From Paenibacillus xylanexedens (GTDB lineage: Bacteria; Bacillota; Bacilli; Paenibacillales; Paenibacillaceae): 64,000 bases of DNA. Location: NCBI RefSeq assembly GCF_007676705.1, contig NZ_VEBF01000010.1:1-64000 (forward strand). The letters run 5' to 3'. The position numbers and the translations under genes were made by a program. This document shows, one piece after another, positions 36,955 to 46,675 of this stretch; position 1 is the first letter of the stretch, and each line of letters starts with the position of its first letter. The notes beneath the pieces were generated by a model that saw only the letters and a list, made by a program, of their open reading frames with translations, made no database searches and was not told the origin of the DNA.

Positions 36955-38550
36955 TTATTCTTCAACCTCTCCTTGTTCTGAATAGGGAAACCGTGGTCCG
37001 TGAGCCTCCATGGGGATATCTATGCGCATTTTCGTTCCGCCACCCGAATTCGGCTCTGCTACAATAGTACCTCCGTGGACTTCCACAATGCCTTTGCAGA
37101 TGGCCAGACCAAGCCCCGTCCCTGTGACATGCTGAGTAGACTCTGAGCGATAGAACTTATCAAATATACGTGTTCTTTCTGCTTCCGGTATACCGATGCC
37201 TTGATCAGCGACCATAATCGTCAATTGACTCGGACTTCTATCACTCGCCACAATGATGACAATCAGGCTCTCATCGGGTGAATATTTGATGGCGTTGCTG
37301 ACAATATTGACCAGCATCTGCTGCAGCAATACTTCATCTCCGTAAATGAACACCGGATCATCAGGAAGCTCAACTTGAATGTTGCGATGCGGACTGAATT
37401 CCCGAACCTGTGTCAGTACGACGCTGATTATATCTTCCACGTCACACCATTTCCGATTGAGTTGCAACATGCCGCTCTCCAGCCGAACCATGCCTAACAG
37501 ATTTGTGACGAGACGATTCATACGCATGGCCCCATCCCGAATGTTGCCTGTTAATTCTCTCCGATCCTCGGGTGTAAAAAGAGTATCATTCTCCAACAAT
37601 CCCGTAGCCGAGCCGATAATGGCGGTTAGGGGAGTACGCAATTCATGAGAAACAGAGTCCAGCAGCGCTGTGCGTATGCGCTCCGATTCGGCAGTGATCT
37701 GTGCCAATCGGGCCTCTTCCGCCAGCTTCACTCGGGCAATAGCACCTGCGGCCAGTCCACCGCATGCCTCCAACAGACGAAGCTGTTCTTGCTGCTCATG
37801 AACCTCACCAGCGTCCATACTCACAGCGAGCACGCCATGAATCTGCTCCTCTGTGCGTAGCGGTACGTAAAGTCCGGTAGATTCCCTCAAAGTGGATGAT
37901 CCCTTACCGGTGATCTTTCCGTGAAGATATACCCATTTGGCAATGGCAATCTCCGACTCTCCATCCCCCCACCCATCCTTCTCCCCTTCTGATGCGGATG
38001 CGGAAGAGTTTGTAACCATCAGATCACCCTGTTTATCCGGAAGATACACAGCCGTCGGCTTACCCAGGGTAAGCGATACTTGGGTCGCAATATTAACCAG
38101 CAACGTATTCAGATCCGTAATGGCTGTCATCTGACGACTCAATGCGTACAGAGAGTTAGTCGTGGCCTCACGTGCTTTTACCATCTCCAGCTGTTGTCGC
38201 AATCGACCTGCAAGACTGGCTGTCAGGATCGCCACCGCAAGATACACGACAAAGGAGATGAGATATCTCAGATCTTCAACCGTAAAGCTCAGATATGGTG
38301 GTACAAAAAAGAAGTCAAACATAATGACGCTAAAACTCGCGGCATATATAGCTGGCCCCATTCCCCAATACACGGCACTCACCAGTACGGGAAATAGGTA
38401 TATCAGCGCTACATTAACCAAATCACCACTCATGCCGATGGGATGAAGCAGCAAGGTTAACAGCGTCACCCCGAGGGTCACCCATACATATGCCGGAACC
38501 CGTTTCCCATGGGATGCCCGCGTTTCTTTTTTTATTCGTTCAGACAACAT
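36955..38550 (-). CDS. kdpD: KdpD-like sensor histidine kinase lacking the KdpD-N/Usp region
   Basis: A 531-residue kinase equivalent only to the C-terminal part of E. coli KdpD (894 residues). Four closely spaced membrane helices (about residues 20-115, DUF4118 type, including FDFFFVPPYLSFTVEDLRYL) are followed by a GAF-like region (135-280). The kinase core has the phospho-His motif LLDSVSHELRTPLTAIIGSA (H302), N box IVSNAIKYSPD, G1 ADQGIGIPE and G2 GTGLGLAICKG. The missing N-terminal sensor is encoded separately just upstream, 4 bases away. The pair together should replace classical KdpD. Confidence 0.93.
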   Translation of the reverse strand: MLSERIKKETRASHGKRVPAYVWVTLGVTLLTLLLHPIGMSGDLVNVALIYLFPVLVSAVYWGMGPAIYAASFSVIMFDFFFVPPYLSFTVEDLRYLISFVVYLAVAILTASLAGRLRQQLEMVKAREATTNSLYALSRQMTAITDLNTLLVNIATQVSLTLGKPTAVYLPDKQGDLMVTNSSASASEGEKDGWGDGESEIAIAKWVYLHGKITGKGSSTLRESTGLYVPLRTEEQIHGVLAVSMDAGEVHEQQEQLRLLEACGGLAAGAIARVKLAEEARLAQITAESERIRTALLDSVSHELRTPLTAIIGSATGLLENDTLFTPEDRRELTGNIRDGAMRMNRLVTNLLGMVRLESGMLQLNRKWCDVEDIISVVLTQVREFSPHRNIQVELPDDPVFIYGDEVLLQQMLVNIVSNAIKYSPDESLIVIIVASDRSPSQLTIMVADQGIGIPEAERTRIFDKFYRSESTQHVTGTGLGLAICKGIVEVHGGTIVAEPNSGGGTKMRIDIPMEAHGPRFPYSEQGEVEE

Positions 38551-38554
38551 CCAT

Positions 38555-40894
38555 TCACATCCCGCTCAGTTCATAATCGTAATCTGCAACGATCAATATA
38601 TCCAGATGCCGCGACAAGCGTACAAGTCGGTTGACCACCGAGCCTGAGCCGCGATAGCCATTCAGCCACCATACCCGTCTTGCCTGCCCGACCACCAACT
38701 GGGTTACTCGCGCCTCGGATGCCTTCCTTGCCAAAATCCCAGGTACATCCCGCAGCTTTGGACTGTGGTGGATGTGAAATTGACCGCCAAGCCGAATCGT
38801 CAGCTGTTCCAAGGCTTCCAGATGGCATTTCACTTCGTCACTCATGGACTCACCGATGTGGATATGATGTACATGCCAGATGGCTTTTAGACGATAAGCC
38901 ATACGGAATCCACGTCGGATCAGCCGCTCGGCATGACGATCACTGCTTACACATACGAAGACTGCTTCCTGTCTGCGCCAAGGTCCTCGAAGTGCGATTT
39001 TGGCCTGCTGTGCTTCAAGCCGTTCATCCACATCGTCCGCCAGTTCACGAAGGGCAAGTTCTCGCAAGGCAATCAGATTACCGATTTTGAAGAAATTCGC
39101 AAGGGCTTGCTCGACCTTGGCAGTTGCATAGATTTTACCCTCCCTCATGCGCTGCCGCAAGGCCTGAGGCGCCACATCAATCAACTGCACCTCATCCGCC
39201 ATCTGAATGATCCGATCGGGTACGGTCTCGCGGACACGAACACCTGTAATATGTTCAACGGCATCATTCAGACTTTCGAGATGCTGTACGTTCATTGTGG
39301 TAATCACCGAGATGCCTGCATTCAGCAGGAGCAGAACATCTTCATAACGCTTTTGCCTAACACTCCCGGGTACATTCGTATGCGCCAGTTCATCCACAAG
39401 CACCACTTCTGGGCAAAGATGCAGAATGGCCTCCGTGTCCATCTCTTCCAGACGAGTTCCCTGATAAACGCGTTGCGCGCGAGGGATCACAGACAGGTGG
39501 CCCATCTGCTCCACGGTTTCCGCCCTCCCATGTGTCTCCAGCAAGCCGATCTGCACACCGATGCCCTTGCGGAGCAAATCATTGCCTTCCCGAAGCATCA
39601 TGTAGGTTTTGCCTACACCTGGTGCAGCTCCGATATATATTTTGAATGTGCCGCGCTGAATCTGACCAATCTGTTCCTTCATTTCCTGCTCGCTTAGTCT
39701 GCGGTATGTCAGCGACTCCACATCGTTAACCTTAGCCGGAACCACACGTTCACCCTCCCGGGCAGCTCGATCAGCAACCAGGAACAGGTCGACACCACGT
39801 AATCTGCGCAGCAACGAGTTAACAACGGACCCTTGCCACAGTTCCTGCCAGCGCGTACGCCGGGAGTGTCCCATCACAATGCGGGTAATCTGGTGCTCCA
39901 TTGCGTAACGCGCCAGCGTAGACGGGATGTTGCGACGGTGTAATATAGACAACTCCTCCATATGTCCGCCAAACTTCTCTACCAGCTTGATCATATTGCG
40001 CCGAAATACGGTTGCCTCCTTGGTTAATGGCTGCTTCATATTCCGGAAAACAACGGCGCACAAATCACCATTCAGCCGTTTGGCAATCTGTTGCCCACGC
40101 CGGATATAGATGGAGCCGTTCCAATGATATTGCGTGGACACCAGAATCCGCTCCATGATGCCTGTCGTGACGGTAATTCCCATCTCCTCCCGATGCTCAC
40201 GCAGGGATTCATTCACCCCTTCCGCAACCAATCTCAGGGCCAGTTCGCGCAGAATACCCAGATTGCCTTGACGAAATACAGCTTCACCCTCATGTCCCTG
40301 CAAATGACCCTCTGCAAGACGGTTCAGTATCGTTTCCGGCGTGACGTCTATCAGCTTCACTTCATCCGCAAGCTCCAATGTATCGGCAGGCACCGTATAT
40401 TCTGCTGCGATCCCCGTAAGTTGTCGTGCCAGCTCGGTATACCCTTCCAGCTCATACACATTCACCGTTGTCATGACACTGATGTTGTTTCGGAGCAAGA
40501 ACTGAATGTCCTCCAGCCGGGTAGCATAGCGAGCGCCTTCTCTGTTGCGATGTGCCAAACCATCCACCAGCACAACCTCCGGATTACGCGCCATTAGTGC
40601 ATCCAAGTTCAGATCCTTCATCTCTACATCATCACTCTGGCGCAACCAGTGAATGCTTGGAATCCTTTCGAGTGCGCCAAGTTGCTCCACCGTTTCCGGT
40701 CTGCGCATCGTGGACACGGCACAGATGACCACATCAATGCCCTGTTGGCGTAACGTGTTCCCTTCCCGCAGCATGTGATACGTTTTGCCCGATCCGCTGA
40801 CTGGGCCGATGTAGATTTTGAGCGTACCCTGCTGCAGCTTCGTAATCATCTTCAGCATCTCTTCCGGTGACTTGCGCTTGAAGCTGTCTTCCAT
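38555..40894 (-). CDS. Stand-alone tandem KdpD-N/Usp protein (duplicated potassium sensor module)
   Basis: A 779-residue cytoplasmic protein made of two copies of the KdpD N-terminal unit. Copy 1 (about 1-375) and copy 2 (about 400-775) each contain a KdpD ATPase-like domain and a universal-stress-protein (Usp) domain. Copy 2 has canonical Walker A GAAPGVGKT (422-430), Walker B VVLVDELAHTN (497-507) and Usp loop GQARRVWWLNGYRGS. Copy 1 has GPVSGSGKT (30-38) and VVLVDGLAHRN (107-117), so the conserved Glu after Asp is replaced by Gly, and its Usp loop is GHSRRTRWQELWQGS. In other Firmicutes a single KdpD-N/Usp protein may be split from the kinase; two fused copies are unusual. It likely binds ATP or c-di-AMP and controls the kinase encoded 4 bases downstream. 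Confidence 0.92.
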   Translation of the reverse strand: MEDSFKRKSPEEMLKMITKLQQGTLKIYIGPVSGSGKTYHMLREGNTLRQQGIDVVICAVSTMRRPETVEQLGALERIPSIHWLRQSDDVEMKDLNLDALMARNPEVVLVDGLAHRNREGARYATRLEDIQFLLRNNISVMTTVNVYELEGYTELARQLTGIAAEYTVPADTLELADEVKLIDVTPETILNRLAEGHLQGHEGEAVFRQGNLGILRELALRLVAEGVNESLREHREEMGITVTTGIMERILVSTQYHWNGSIYIRRGQQIAKRLNGDLCAVVFRNMKQPLTKEATVFRRNMIKLVEKFGGHMEELSILHRRNIPSTLARYAMEHQITRIVMGHSRRTRWQELWQGSVVNSLLRRLRGVDLFLVADRAAREGERVVPAKVNDVESLTYRRLSEQEMKEQIGQIQRGTFKIYIGAAPGVGKTYMMLREGNDLLRKGIGVQIGLLETHGRAETVEQMGHLSVIPRAQRVYQGTRLEEMDTEAILHLCPEVVLVDELAHTNVPGSVRQKRYEDVLLLLNAGISVITTMNVQHLESLNDAVEHITGVRVRETVPDRIIQMADEVQLIDVAPQALRQRMREGKIYATAKVEQALANFFKIGNLIALRELALRELADDVDERLEAQQAKIALRGPWRRQEAVFVCVSSDRHAERLIRRGFRMAYRLKAIWHVHHIHIGESMSDEVKCHLEALEQLTIRLGGQFHIHHSPKLRDVPGILARKASEARVTQLVVGQARRVWWLNGYRGSGSVVNRLVRLSRHLDILIVADYDYELSGM

Positions 40895-40985
40895 CCGTCC
40901 TCTCCCCCTTTCTTATTAAAATATGAAGAAAAAAATGGAGAAAGCCCCTCCCGATATATCGTGAGCAGGCTAATACATTCGTCCT

Positions 40986-41546
40986 TTATTTCAGTTCTGC
41001 TGTCAGCGCCAGATTCAGAGCCGTTACATTCACACGCGGCTCCCCGAATATACCCATCTGACGGCCTTCCGTATGCTCATTTACAATTTGCATGAGCTGC
41101 TGTTCACTAATTCCCGTAGCTTCGCTAATGCGCGGGATCTGCACCTCAGCAGCTTCAGGAGACAGATCCGGGTCAAGTCCCGAACCTGAACCCGTCACGA
41201 GATCAGCGGGGATCTGCTGCAGTCCCGGGTTTCCCTGTCTAAGCTGAGCAATCTTTTCCTTCATCTCGCTGATATACTCCTCTGAAGCTACGGCGCGATT
41301 CGAACCGGCTGAAGCCGTTGGGTCATAACTGGCATTCGATGCCCGGGGCTGGAACAGCCCCGGCGATTGTATTTCCTGCGCCAGCAGTGACGAGCCGATG
41401 ATTTTCTCATCTTGCGTAATCAGACTTCCATTCGCCTGCGCAGGAAAGAGAAGCTGGGCTACGCCAGTCGTTACGAGCGGGTAGATTAGGCCGCAGATCA
41501 GCATAAGTACGACGGATAACCGAATAGCGGGCAAGAACATGTTCAT
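40986..41546 (-). CDS. kdpC: Potassium-transporting ATPase subunit KdpC
   Basis: 186 residues from the ATG at 41546, eight bases after AGGAAG; a GTG at 41555 is unlikely. One N-terminal membrane helix (SVVLMLICGLIYPLVTTGVA) is followed by an extracytoplasmic domain with the family blocks SSLLAQEIQSPGLFQPR, ASNASYDPTASAGSNRA and DLVTGSGSGLDPDLSPEAA. KdpC assists ATP-driven K+ uptake in the KdpFABC complex. Length is normal. Confidence 0.95.
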   Translation of the reverse strand: MNMFLPAIRLSVVLMLICGLIYPLVTTGVAQLLFPAQANGSLITQDEKIIGSSLLAQEIQSPGLFQPRASNASYDPTASAGSNRAVASEEYISEMKEKIAQLRQGNPGLQQIPADLVTGSGSGLDPDLSPEAAEVQIPRISEATGISEQQLMQIVNEHTEGRQMGIFGEPRVNVTALNLALTAELK

Positions 41547-41607
41547 ACAGATCACTTCCTGAATTCATTAGGATAAAAGAATAATGTTGATAAGCGTTGT
41601 TATCTCG

Positions 41608-43716
41608 TTAAAGAATTCCCGACAGAACCAAGTCAATCAGCTTAATCCCGATAAAAGGCACAATCACACCGCCTACGCCATAGATAAACACATTGCGCCC
41701 GAGCAGTCTTTCGGCTGACATCGCCCGGTACTTAACCCCTTTCATCGCTATGGGAATGAGCAGTGGAATAATAATAGCGTTGAATATTAGTGCCGACAGG
41801 ATCGCAGACTGCGGTGAAGCCAGATTCATAATATTTAGTGCCTGAAGCTGCGGCATAGCGAGGATGAACATGGCTGGAATGATGGCAAAATACTTCGCAA
41901 TATCATTGGATATCGAAAAGGTTGTGAGCGCGCCGCGTGTAATCAGCAACTGTTTGCCAATGGAGACGACCGACAATAGCTTGGTCGGGTCGGAATCCAG
42001 GTCAATCATGTTGGCCGCTTCTTTGGCCGCCATGGTGCCAGAATTCATCGCCAGGCCCACATCGGCCTGCGCCAGAGCAGGAGCATCGTTCGTACCATCG
42101 CCCGTCATGGCGACGAGTTTGCCCTCCTGCTGCTCTTTTTTGATCGCCGCAATCTTGTCCTCGGGCTTCGCTTCGGCAATAAAATCATCCACGCCCGCTT
42201 CCAGCGCTATGGTCGCTGCGGTCAGCGGATTATCGCCTGTACACATAATGGTCTTGATGCCCATGGCGCGCATCTCGGCGAACTTCTCTTTCAGCCCTGG
42301 CTTCACGGTATCTTTCAGATAGATCACACCGTAGATTCGCTCATCGATGGCTACAGCAAGCGGCGTGCCTCCAGCCTTCGCAATACGATTTGCAATCTCA
42401 TCCAGATCATCGGGTATGCGACCTCCTTCGGAAGCAATATAACGTTTGATCGCATCCACGGCACCTTTACGAATCTTCATACCGTTACTCAGATTGAGAC
42501 CGGACATCCGAGTCTCTGCTGTGAATTCCACATTTTCCGCATTCGCATACTCCGTCTCAGACCAGCTCTGACCTTGTTTGCCTGCCAATTCCACAACAGA
42601 ACGTCCTTCCGGGGTCTCATCCCGCACAGAAGCCTGTAAAGCAGCTTGCGTCATCTCTGATGCAGTTATGCCCTGAACAGGAATAAACTCAGATGCCATA
42701 CGGTTTCCGTATGTGATCGTCCCCGTTTTGTCCAAAATCAACGTATCGATATCCCCGGCCGCTTCCACCGCTTTACCCGACATGGCCAGTACATTGAACT
42801 GCGTAACACGGTCCATCCCGGCAATACCAATGGCGGACAGCAAACCACCAATTGTGGTTGGGATCAAACAGACGAGCAGTGCGATTAGGGTCGCCAGATC
42901 CAGTCGAATACCCAAGTAATTCGCCATCGGGACCATCGTCAGAATGACGACCAGAAAGATCAGGGTTAATACGGCGAGCAGGGTTGTCAGCGCAATTTCA
43001 TTGGGTGTTTTTTGGCGCTGTGCACCCTCAACCAGAGAGATCATCCGGTCAAGGAATGACTCACCCGGATCGGTCTGAACACGCATGACGATATAATCGG
43101 ACACGACACGTGTACCTCCGGTAACGGAGGAGAAATCGCCTCCTGCTTCCTTGATAACCGGTGCAGATTCTCCCGTAATGGCCGATTCATCAATGGAGGC
43201 CAAGCCTTCCGTAATTTCACCGTCCGTCGGGATCAGTTCACCGACTTCCACGCGGACCATATCACCTTTTTTCAACTGGGTCGAAGACACTTGCCGGATT
43301 GTTCCATCCTTCTGCACCAGATTGGCTAGGGTGTCCGACTTCGTCTTGCGTAACGTATCCGCCTGCGCCTTACCTCTGCCTTCTGCAAGTGCCTCCGCGA
43401 AGTTAGCGAACAGCAGCGTGAACAGCAAAATGAAAAACACGGCGATGTTGTACCCGCGCCCAGCCTCGGATGCGGTGAAAAGATCGGGATTAATGCATAA
43501 TAAGAACGTAATGAATGTACCTACCTCGACAATAAACATGACCGGATTTTTGATCATGACCACCGGATTTAGCTTTTTGAACGCATCCAGTGAAGCCTGA
43601 AGTATCATATCCTTGCTTAACGACCGTTTCGATCCGGGATCACGTTGAATATTACCGCGGTTGTTATCCGGCTCATTGCCCTTCGATCTGAACATTTCTG
43701 TATCCATGTGTTGCAT
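41608..43716 (-). CDS. kdpB: Potassium-transporting P-type ATPase subunit KdpB
   Basis: 702 residues from the ATG at 43716, six bases after AAGGAG; the open frame reaches 43788 without a comparable ribosome site. It is the catalytic subunit: TGES actuator loop ([10 protein letters not shown]), phosphorylated Asp in [11 protein letters not shown], nucleotide-binding region, and hinge [20 protein letters not shown]. About seven helices. An N-terminal extension of ~40 hydrophilic residues precedes the first conserved block. It hydrolyses ATP to drive K+ import through KdpA. Confidence 0.96.
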   Translation of the reverse strand: MQHMDTEMFRSKGNEPDNNRGNIQRDPGSKRSLSKDMILQASLDAFKKLNPVVMIKNPVMFIVEVGTFITFLLCINPDLFTASEAGRGYNIAVFFILLFTLLFANFAEALAEGRGKAQADTLRKTKSDTLANLVQKDGTIRQVSSTQLKKGDMVRVEVGELIPTDGEITEGLASIDESAITGESAPVIKEAGGDFSSVTGGTRVVSDYIVMRVQTDPGESFLDRMISLVEGAQRQKTPNEIALTTLLAVLTLIFLVVILTMVPMANYLGIRLDLATLIALLVCLIPTTIGGLLSAIGIAGMDRVTQFNVLAMSGKAVEAAGDIDTLILDKTGTITYGNRMASEFIPVQGITASEMTQAALQASVRDETPEGRSVVELAGKQGQSWSETEYANAENVEFTAETRMSGLNLSNGMKIRKGAVDAIKRYIASEGGRIPDDLDEIANRIAKAGGTPLAVAIDERIYGVIYLKDTVKPGLKEKFAEMRAMGIKTIMCTGDNPLTAATIALEAGVDDFIAEAKPEDKIAAIKKEQQEGKLVAMTGDGTNDAPALAQADVGLAMNSGTMAAKEAANMIDLDSDPTKLLSVVSIGKQLLITRGALTTFSISNDIAKYFAIIPAMFILAMPQLQALNIMNLASPQSAILSALIFNAIIIPLLIPIAMKGVKYRAMSAERLLGRNVFIYGVGGVIVPFIGIKLIDLVLSGIL

Positions 43717-43816
43717 CGTCTGCTCCTTCTTTCGTTCGACTGCATTCATCGTGCACTGCCACCTCCATACGTTACGTCCTTGCACCAATTCCTCTGTTGC
43801 TCCCCTGTTATATCCC

Positions 43817-45496
43817 TCATTGAATCATCGCCAGATGCTCTGCAATCGGTCCAAGAGCAAGCGACGGGAAAAACGTAAGCGCGCCGACAACAACGATCAT
43901 CATGACCAAGATGCCAGCAAATAAAGGCGTGTGTGTACGCAGCGTACCTGTAGTTACCGGTACAACCCGTTTCGTAGCGAGTGAACCCGCTATGGCCAGC
44001 ATGGCGATCATCGAAACGTACCTTCCCAGCAGCATAACGATACCAATCGCAATGTTGTAAAAGTCTGTATTGGCATTTAGTCCGGCAAAAGCCGATCCAT
44101 TATTGGCTGCACCTGAGGCAAAAGCATAGAGAACCTCGGTCAGACCATGCATGCCCCCATTCGAGATGGACGCAATGGCTTCAGGCCGCATAAGCGCGAG
44201 TGCCGTTGGCGCAAGAATAATCAAAGGATGAATGAGCAACGCAATGGATGCGAGCTTCACCTCTTTCCCCTCGATTTTTTTGCCCAGAAACTCAGGTGTT
44301 CGTCCCACCATCAATCCACAGATAAACACAGCCAGAATCACATACAACAGTCCGTTGATCAGCCCGACCCCTTTGCCACCAAACACGTTATTAAGCATCA
44401 TCTGAGCCAGTGATACCATGCCTCCAAGTGGAGTGAGCGACTCATGCATATTATTGACCGATCCTGTTGTAGCCGCCGTCGTGACCGCTGTGAATAAGGC
44501 CGACTCCGGTATGCCGAACCTGACCTCTTTCCCCTCCATATTGCCTTGAAGACCTACTGCATCCAGTGCGGGTACACCTCGATATTCGGAGACAAATACG
44601 GTGGTCAACATCACAAGGAAAAGAAAACTCATCGCCGCGAACAATGCCCAACCCTGCTTCCGGTTATTGACCATCAAGCCAGAGGCGTATACCAGTGCCG
44701 TTGGCAGCAGCATCATGCAGACGATATGCACCAAGTTGCTCAGGGCCGTCGGATTCTCGAATGGATGTGCAGCATTGGTTCCAAACCAGCCACCGCCATT
44801 CGTTCCAATATGTTTGATCGACTCCAGTGAAGCGACCAGTCCACGTGTGATCGTCTGCTGCGCGCCTTCCAGCGTGGTTGCATTCACCGCTCCCGCGAGC
44901 GTCTGAGGCACACCCTGGAACACGAGGAACAGAGCCACGATGAAACTCAGCGGTAAAAAAATACGTGTAATCGACCGTACAAGGTCGACGTAAAAGTTCC
45001 CCAGTTCATCCCGGCGGCCTACCAGTCCGCGAATGAATGCAATGGCTACTGCGAATCCCGTCGCTGCCGACGTAAACATCGGAAACGTCACGGCCAGCAT
45101 CTGTGACAGGTACGACAGGGCATTCTCGCCCGTATACGACTGCCAGTTCGTGTTGGTCATGAAGGATACGGCCGTATTAAATGCCTGCGCCGCTGGCATA
45201 TTGCCGATCCCATCCGGATTGAGCGGTAAATATTTTTGCAGTCGCAGCACCAGAAACATTAACACCAACATCACGAAGTTGGAGAGGAGAACCGCCGTAA
45301 GGTACTTTTTCCACCCCATGGATTCGTTCTCGCGTACTCCCATCACTCGATAGAGCAGTCGCTCCGGCCCGCCAAAAACCCGATCCAGCCCCGTTCGATG
45401 TCCATCGAACACGTTCACTACATATTTCCCCACCGGTTTAACCAACAGCAGGATGATCAGTAGCGTCACTGCTACTTGCACTACACCGATACCCAT
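43817..45496 (-). CDS. kdpA: Potassium-transporting ATPase subunit KdpA
   Basis: A 559-residue channel-like subunit of the superfamily of K+ transporters, with about ten helices and four selectivity-filter repeats: [44 protein letters not shown] and [15 protein letters not shown]+ selected here is moved through the tunnel to KdpB. Length and motifs are normal. The start follows GGGAGGAAATG. Confidence 0.96.
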   Translation of the reverse strand: MGIGVVQVAVTLLIILLLVKPVGKYVVNVFDGHRTGLDRVFGGPERLLYRVMGVRENESMGWKKYLTAVLLSNFVMLVLMFLVLRLQKYLPLNPDGIGNMPAAQAFNTAVSFMTNTNWQSYTGENALSYLSQMLAVTFPMFTSAATGFAVAIAFIRGLVGRRDELGNFYVDLVRSITRIFLPLSFIVALFLVFQGVPQTLAGAVNATTLEGAQQTITRGLVASLESIKHIGTNGGGWFGTNAAHPFENPTALSNLVHIVCMMLLPTALVYASGLMVNNRKQGWALFAAMSFLFLVMLTTVFVSEYRGVPALDAVGLQGNMEGKEVRFGIPESALFTAVTTAATTGSVNNMHESLTPLGGMVSLAQMMLNNVFGGKGVGLINGLLYVILAVFICGLMVGRTPEFLGKKIEGKEVKLASIALLIHPLIILAPTALALMRPEAIASISNGGMHGLTEVLYAFASGAANNGSAFAGLNANTDFYNIAIGIVMLLGRYVSMIAMLAIAGSLATKRVVPVTTGTLRTHTPLFAGILVMMIVVVGALTFFPSLALGPIAEHLAMIQ

Positions 45497-45555
45497 ATCC
45501 GCATTTCCTCCCTATTCGACGTTCCCTTGTTCCCGTATTACGCACATCGCCAGCA

Positions 45556-45633
45556 TTAGAATTTCTCCGGCTTCACCAGCACATAACCGAGATAAATCAC
45601 CAGTGCGAGCACAATCATGCCGATGACGATCAT
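45556..45633 (-). CDS. kdpF: KdpF small membrane subunit
   Basis: A 25-residue hydrophobic peptide that begins MIVIGMIVLALVIYLGYVLV and ends KPEKF, the typical KdpF form: one membrane helix then a short basic tail ending in the LxxPExF pattern. AGAGAGGGGGAAG precedes the ATG. KdpF stabilises the KdpABC complex. Gene order kdpF-A-B-C is the usual one. Confidence 0.92.
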   Translation of the reverse strand: MIVIGMIVLALVIYLGYVLVKPEKF

Positions 45634-45654
45634 CTGGCTTCCCCCTCTCTACCC

Positions 45655-45741
45655 TCAAGCCTTCTCGCAGAATTTCACGAATCCCCAAAACACCGCAAAC
45701 AGCAGCACAACCAATCCAATCATCGTGGCATCATTCACCAT
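45655..45741 (-). CDS. Small single-helix membrane peptide upstream of kdpF
   Basis: A 28-residue peptide starting at ATG 45739-45741 after the strong site GGGAGGAAGG. It begins MVNDATMIGLVVLLFAVFWG and ends FVKFCEKA. There is one membrane helix, then a short tail with Cys, Glu and Lys. The open frame continues upstream to 45837, but only through promoter DNA. It lies 21 bases before kdpF and is the first gene of the kdp operon. I know that similar short peptides ending in a V-x-x-C-(D/E) pattern are seen next to kdp in other genomes, but I know of no assigned function. It may be a further Kdp subunit or a regulatory leader peptide. Confidence 0.7.
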   Translation of the reverse strand: MVNDATMIGLVVLLFAVFWGFVKFCEKA

Positions 45742-45805
45742 GCGCCCTTCCTCCCTCTCTCTACCGTTCTCTGCACCTGCTACATGTAAAATCGTAATAC
45801 GAAAC

Positions 45806-45859
45806 GCTGTAAAAAAGGGGTAAAGAAATGCCTCCACAGGTGTAAAAAAAGCGTAAAAA
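45806..45859 (-). promoter_or_regulatory. Two KdpE-like binding boxes upstream of the kdp operon
   Basis: On the minus strand TTTTTACGCTTTTTTTACAC (about 45840-45859) and TTTCTTTACCCCTTTTTTAC (about 45809-45828) share the form TTTAC-N3/4-TTTTTTTACA. The first is close to the known E. coli KdpE site TTTTTATACTTTTTTTACAC. The two are about 33 bases apart, near three helix turns. A weak -10 (TACGAT or TTACAT) lies just downstream, as expected for a KdpE-activated promoter. Confidence 0.7.
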
Positions 45860-45899
45860 GACCCGCTCTCCTCAGCTATAGGCTGAAAAGAATGGGTCT
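45855..45899 (-). terminator. Terminator of the bacilliredoxin gene
   Basis: Minus-strand AGACCC ... GGGTCTTTTTAC with an inner CAGC-CTATA-GCTG hairpin. Its T-run overlaps the distal KdpE-like box, so it insulates kdp from the upstream gene on the same strand. Confidence 0.7.
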
Positions 45900-45913
45900 A
45901 TAAGGTTTACTAT

Positions 45914-46453
45914 TTATCCAAATGGATTCTGTGCCCACTGCAATAATCTCTTTTTCGTGATTTTGCCATGGGAGGTATGTTTGGCGACTTGTCCCTGATC
46001 GAGCAGGAGTACCTGTGGTGACTCATGATGAACCTCGGTCTCTTCCGCAATGTAGCGGGATAGCGAACGATTTTCAATCACTTTGACGATGCGGTAATCC
46101 ATGGGTTGTTTGGGATCTGATGCATTGGTGCCTACAAACGCCATAAACTCTCTGTACGCTCTCGCACTCGTCGGACAAGTTGTGCTGTGCTTCAGAATAA
46201 GCACCGGATGATCCTGCGAGCGATGAAGCGCGTCTTCCCAGTCACCGGGTTTGTGCAATTCACGGACATGTTCGCTGAGCATATGTTCCGAGTCCGACCC
46301 GGCACGTTTGCTAACCACCGAACCAATCACAATGCCAAGCGCCACGCCAAAAGCAATCCCGAGTCCAAGCTGCTGCGTAGCCGTACCAATGCTGACTCCC
46401 ATAGCCGTTCCTATAGCAAGCCATACGGCTTGATGATTTACTTTTTTCTTCAT
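45914..46453 (-). CDS. Membrane-anchored monothiol bacilliredoxin (YtxJ/BrxC-like)
   Basis: 179 residues. The N-terminal ~48 residues are one or two glycine-rich membrane segments (AVWLAIGTAMGVSIGTATQQ then GIAFGVALGIVIGSVV). The C-terminal ~110 residues match YtxJ, a thioredoxin-fold protein of the bacillithiol system, with the active-site motif TCPTS (B. subtilis: TCPxS) and ESPQVLLLDQGQVAKHTSHG before the last helix. Such proteins remove bacillithiol from mixed disulfides on proteins. B. subtilis YtxJ is soluble and about 108 residues, so the membrane anchor is an addition. The cytoplasmic or outer orientation cannot be decided here. Confidence 0.85.
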   Translation of the reverse strand: MKKKVNHQAVWLAIGTAMGVSIGTATQQLGLGIAFGVALGIVIGSVVSKRAGSDSEHMLSEHVRELHKPGDWEDALHRSQDHPVLILKHSTTCPTSARAYREFMAFVGTNASDPKQPMDYRIVKVIENRSLSRYIAEETEVHHESPQVLLLDQGQVAKHTSHGKITKKRLLQWAQNPFG

Positions 46454-46675
46454 GCAGATCTTCCCTTCTTAGACTATGTATATCAGGGCTATAACTTCCC
46501 ACCGTATATTCTGATGAAATTATAGCATAGCCTTCTGCGAGCAGGCTTTGATAATCTTCATCTCCGGGTACAGATTTCAGTGATTGGATTTATGCAAAAT
46601 GCTCATTTGTGATACACTGATTGTAATTTGGAAACGATGAACATGAAGAATGGATTGGAAGGGCGGAAATTCCAT

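Noticed and set aside
38555-40894. Assembly duplication as the cause of the KdpD-N repeat
   Set aside because: The two halves differ strongly in sequence, so this is an old duplication, not an assembly artefact.
45855-45899. Possible c-di-AMP (ydaO-type) riboswitch before kdp
   Set aside because: Some Firmicute potassium genes have one, but none of the conserved ydaO sequence blocks is present; the hairpin is explained as a terminator of the upstream gene.
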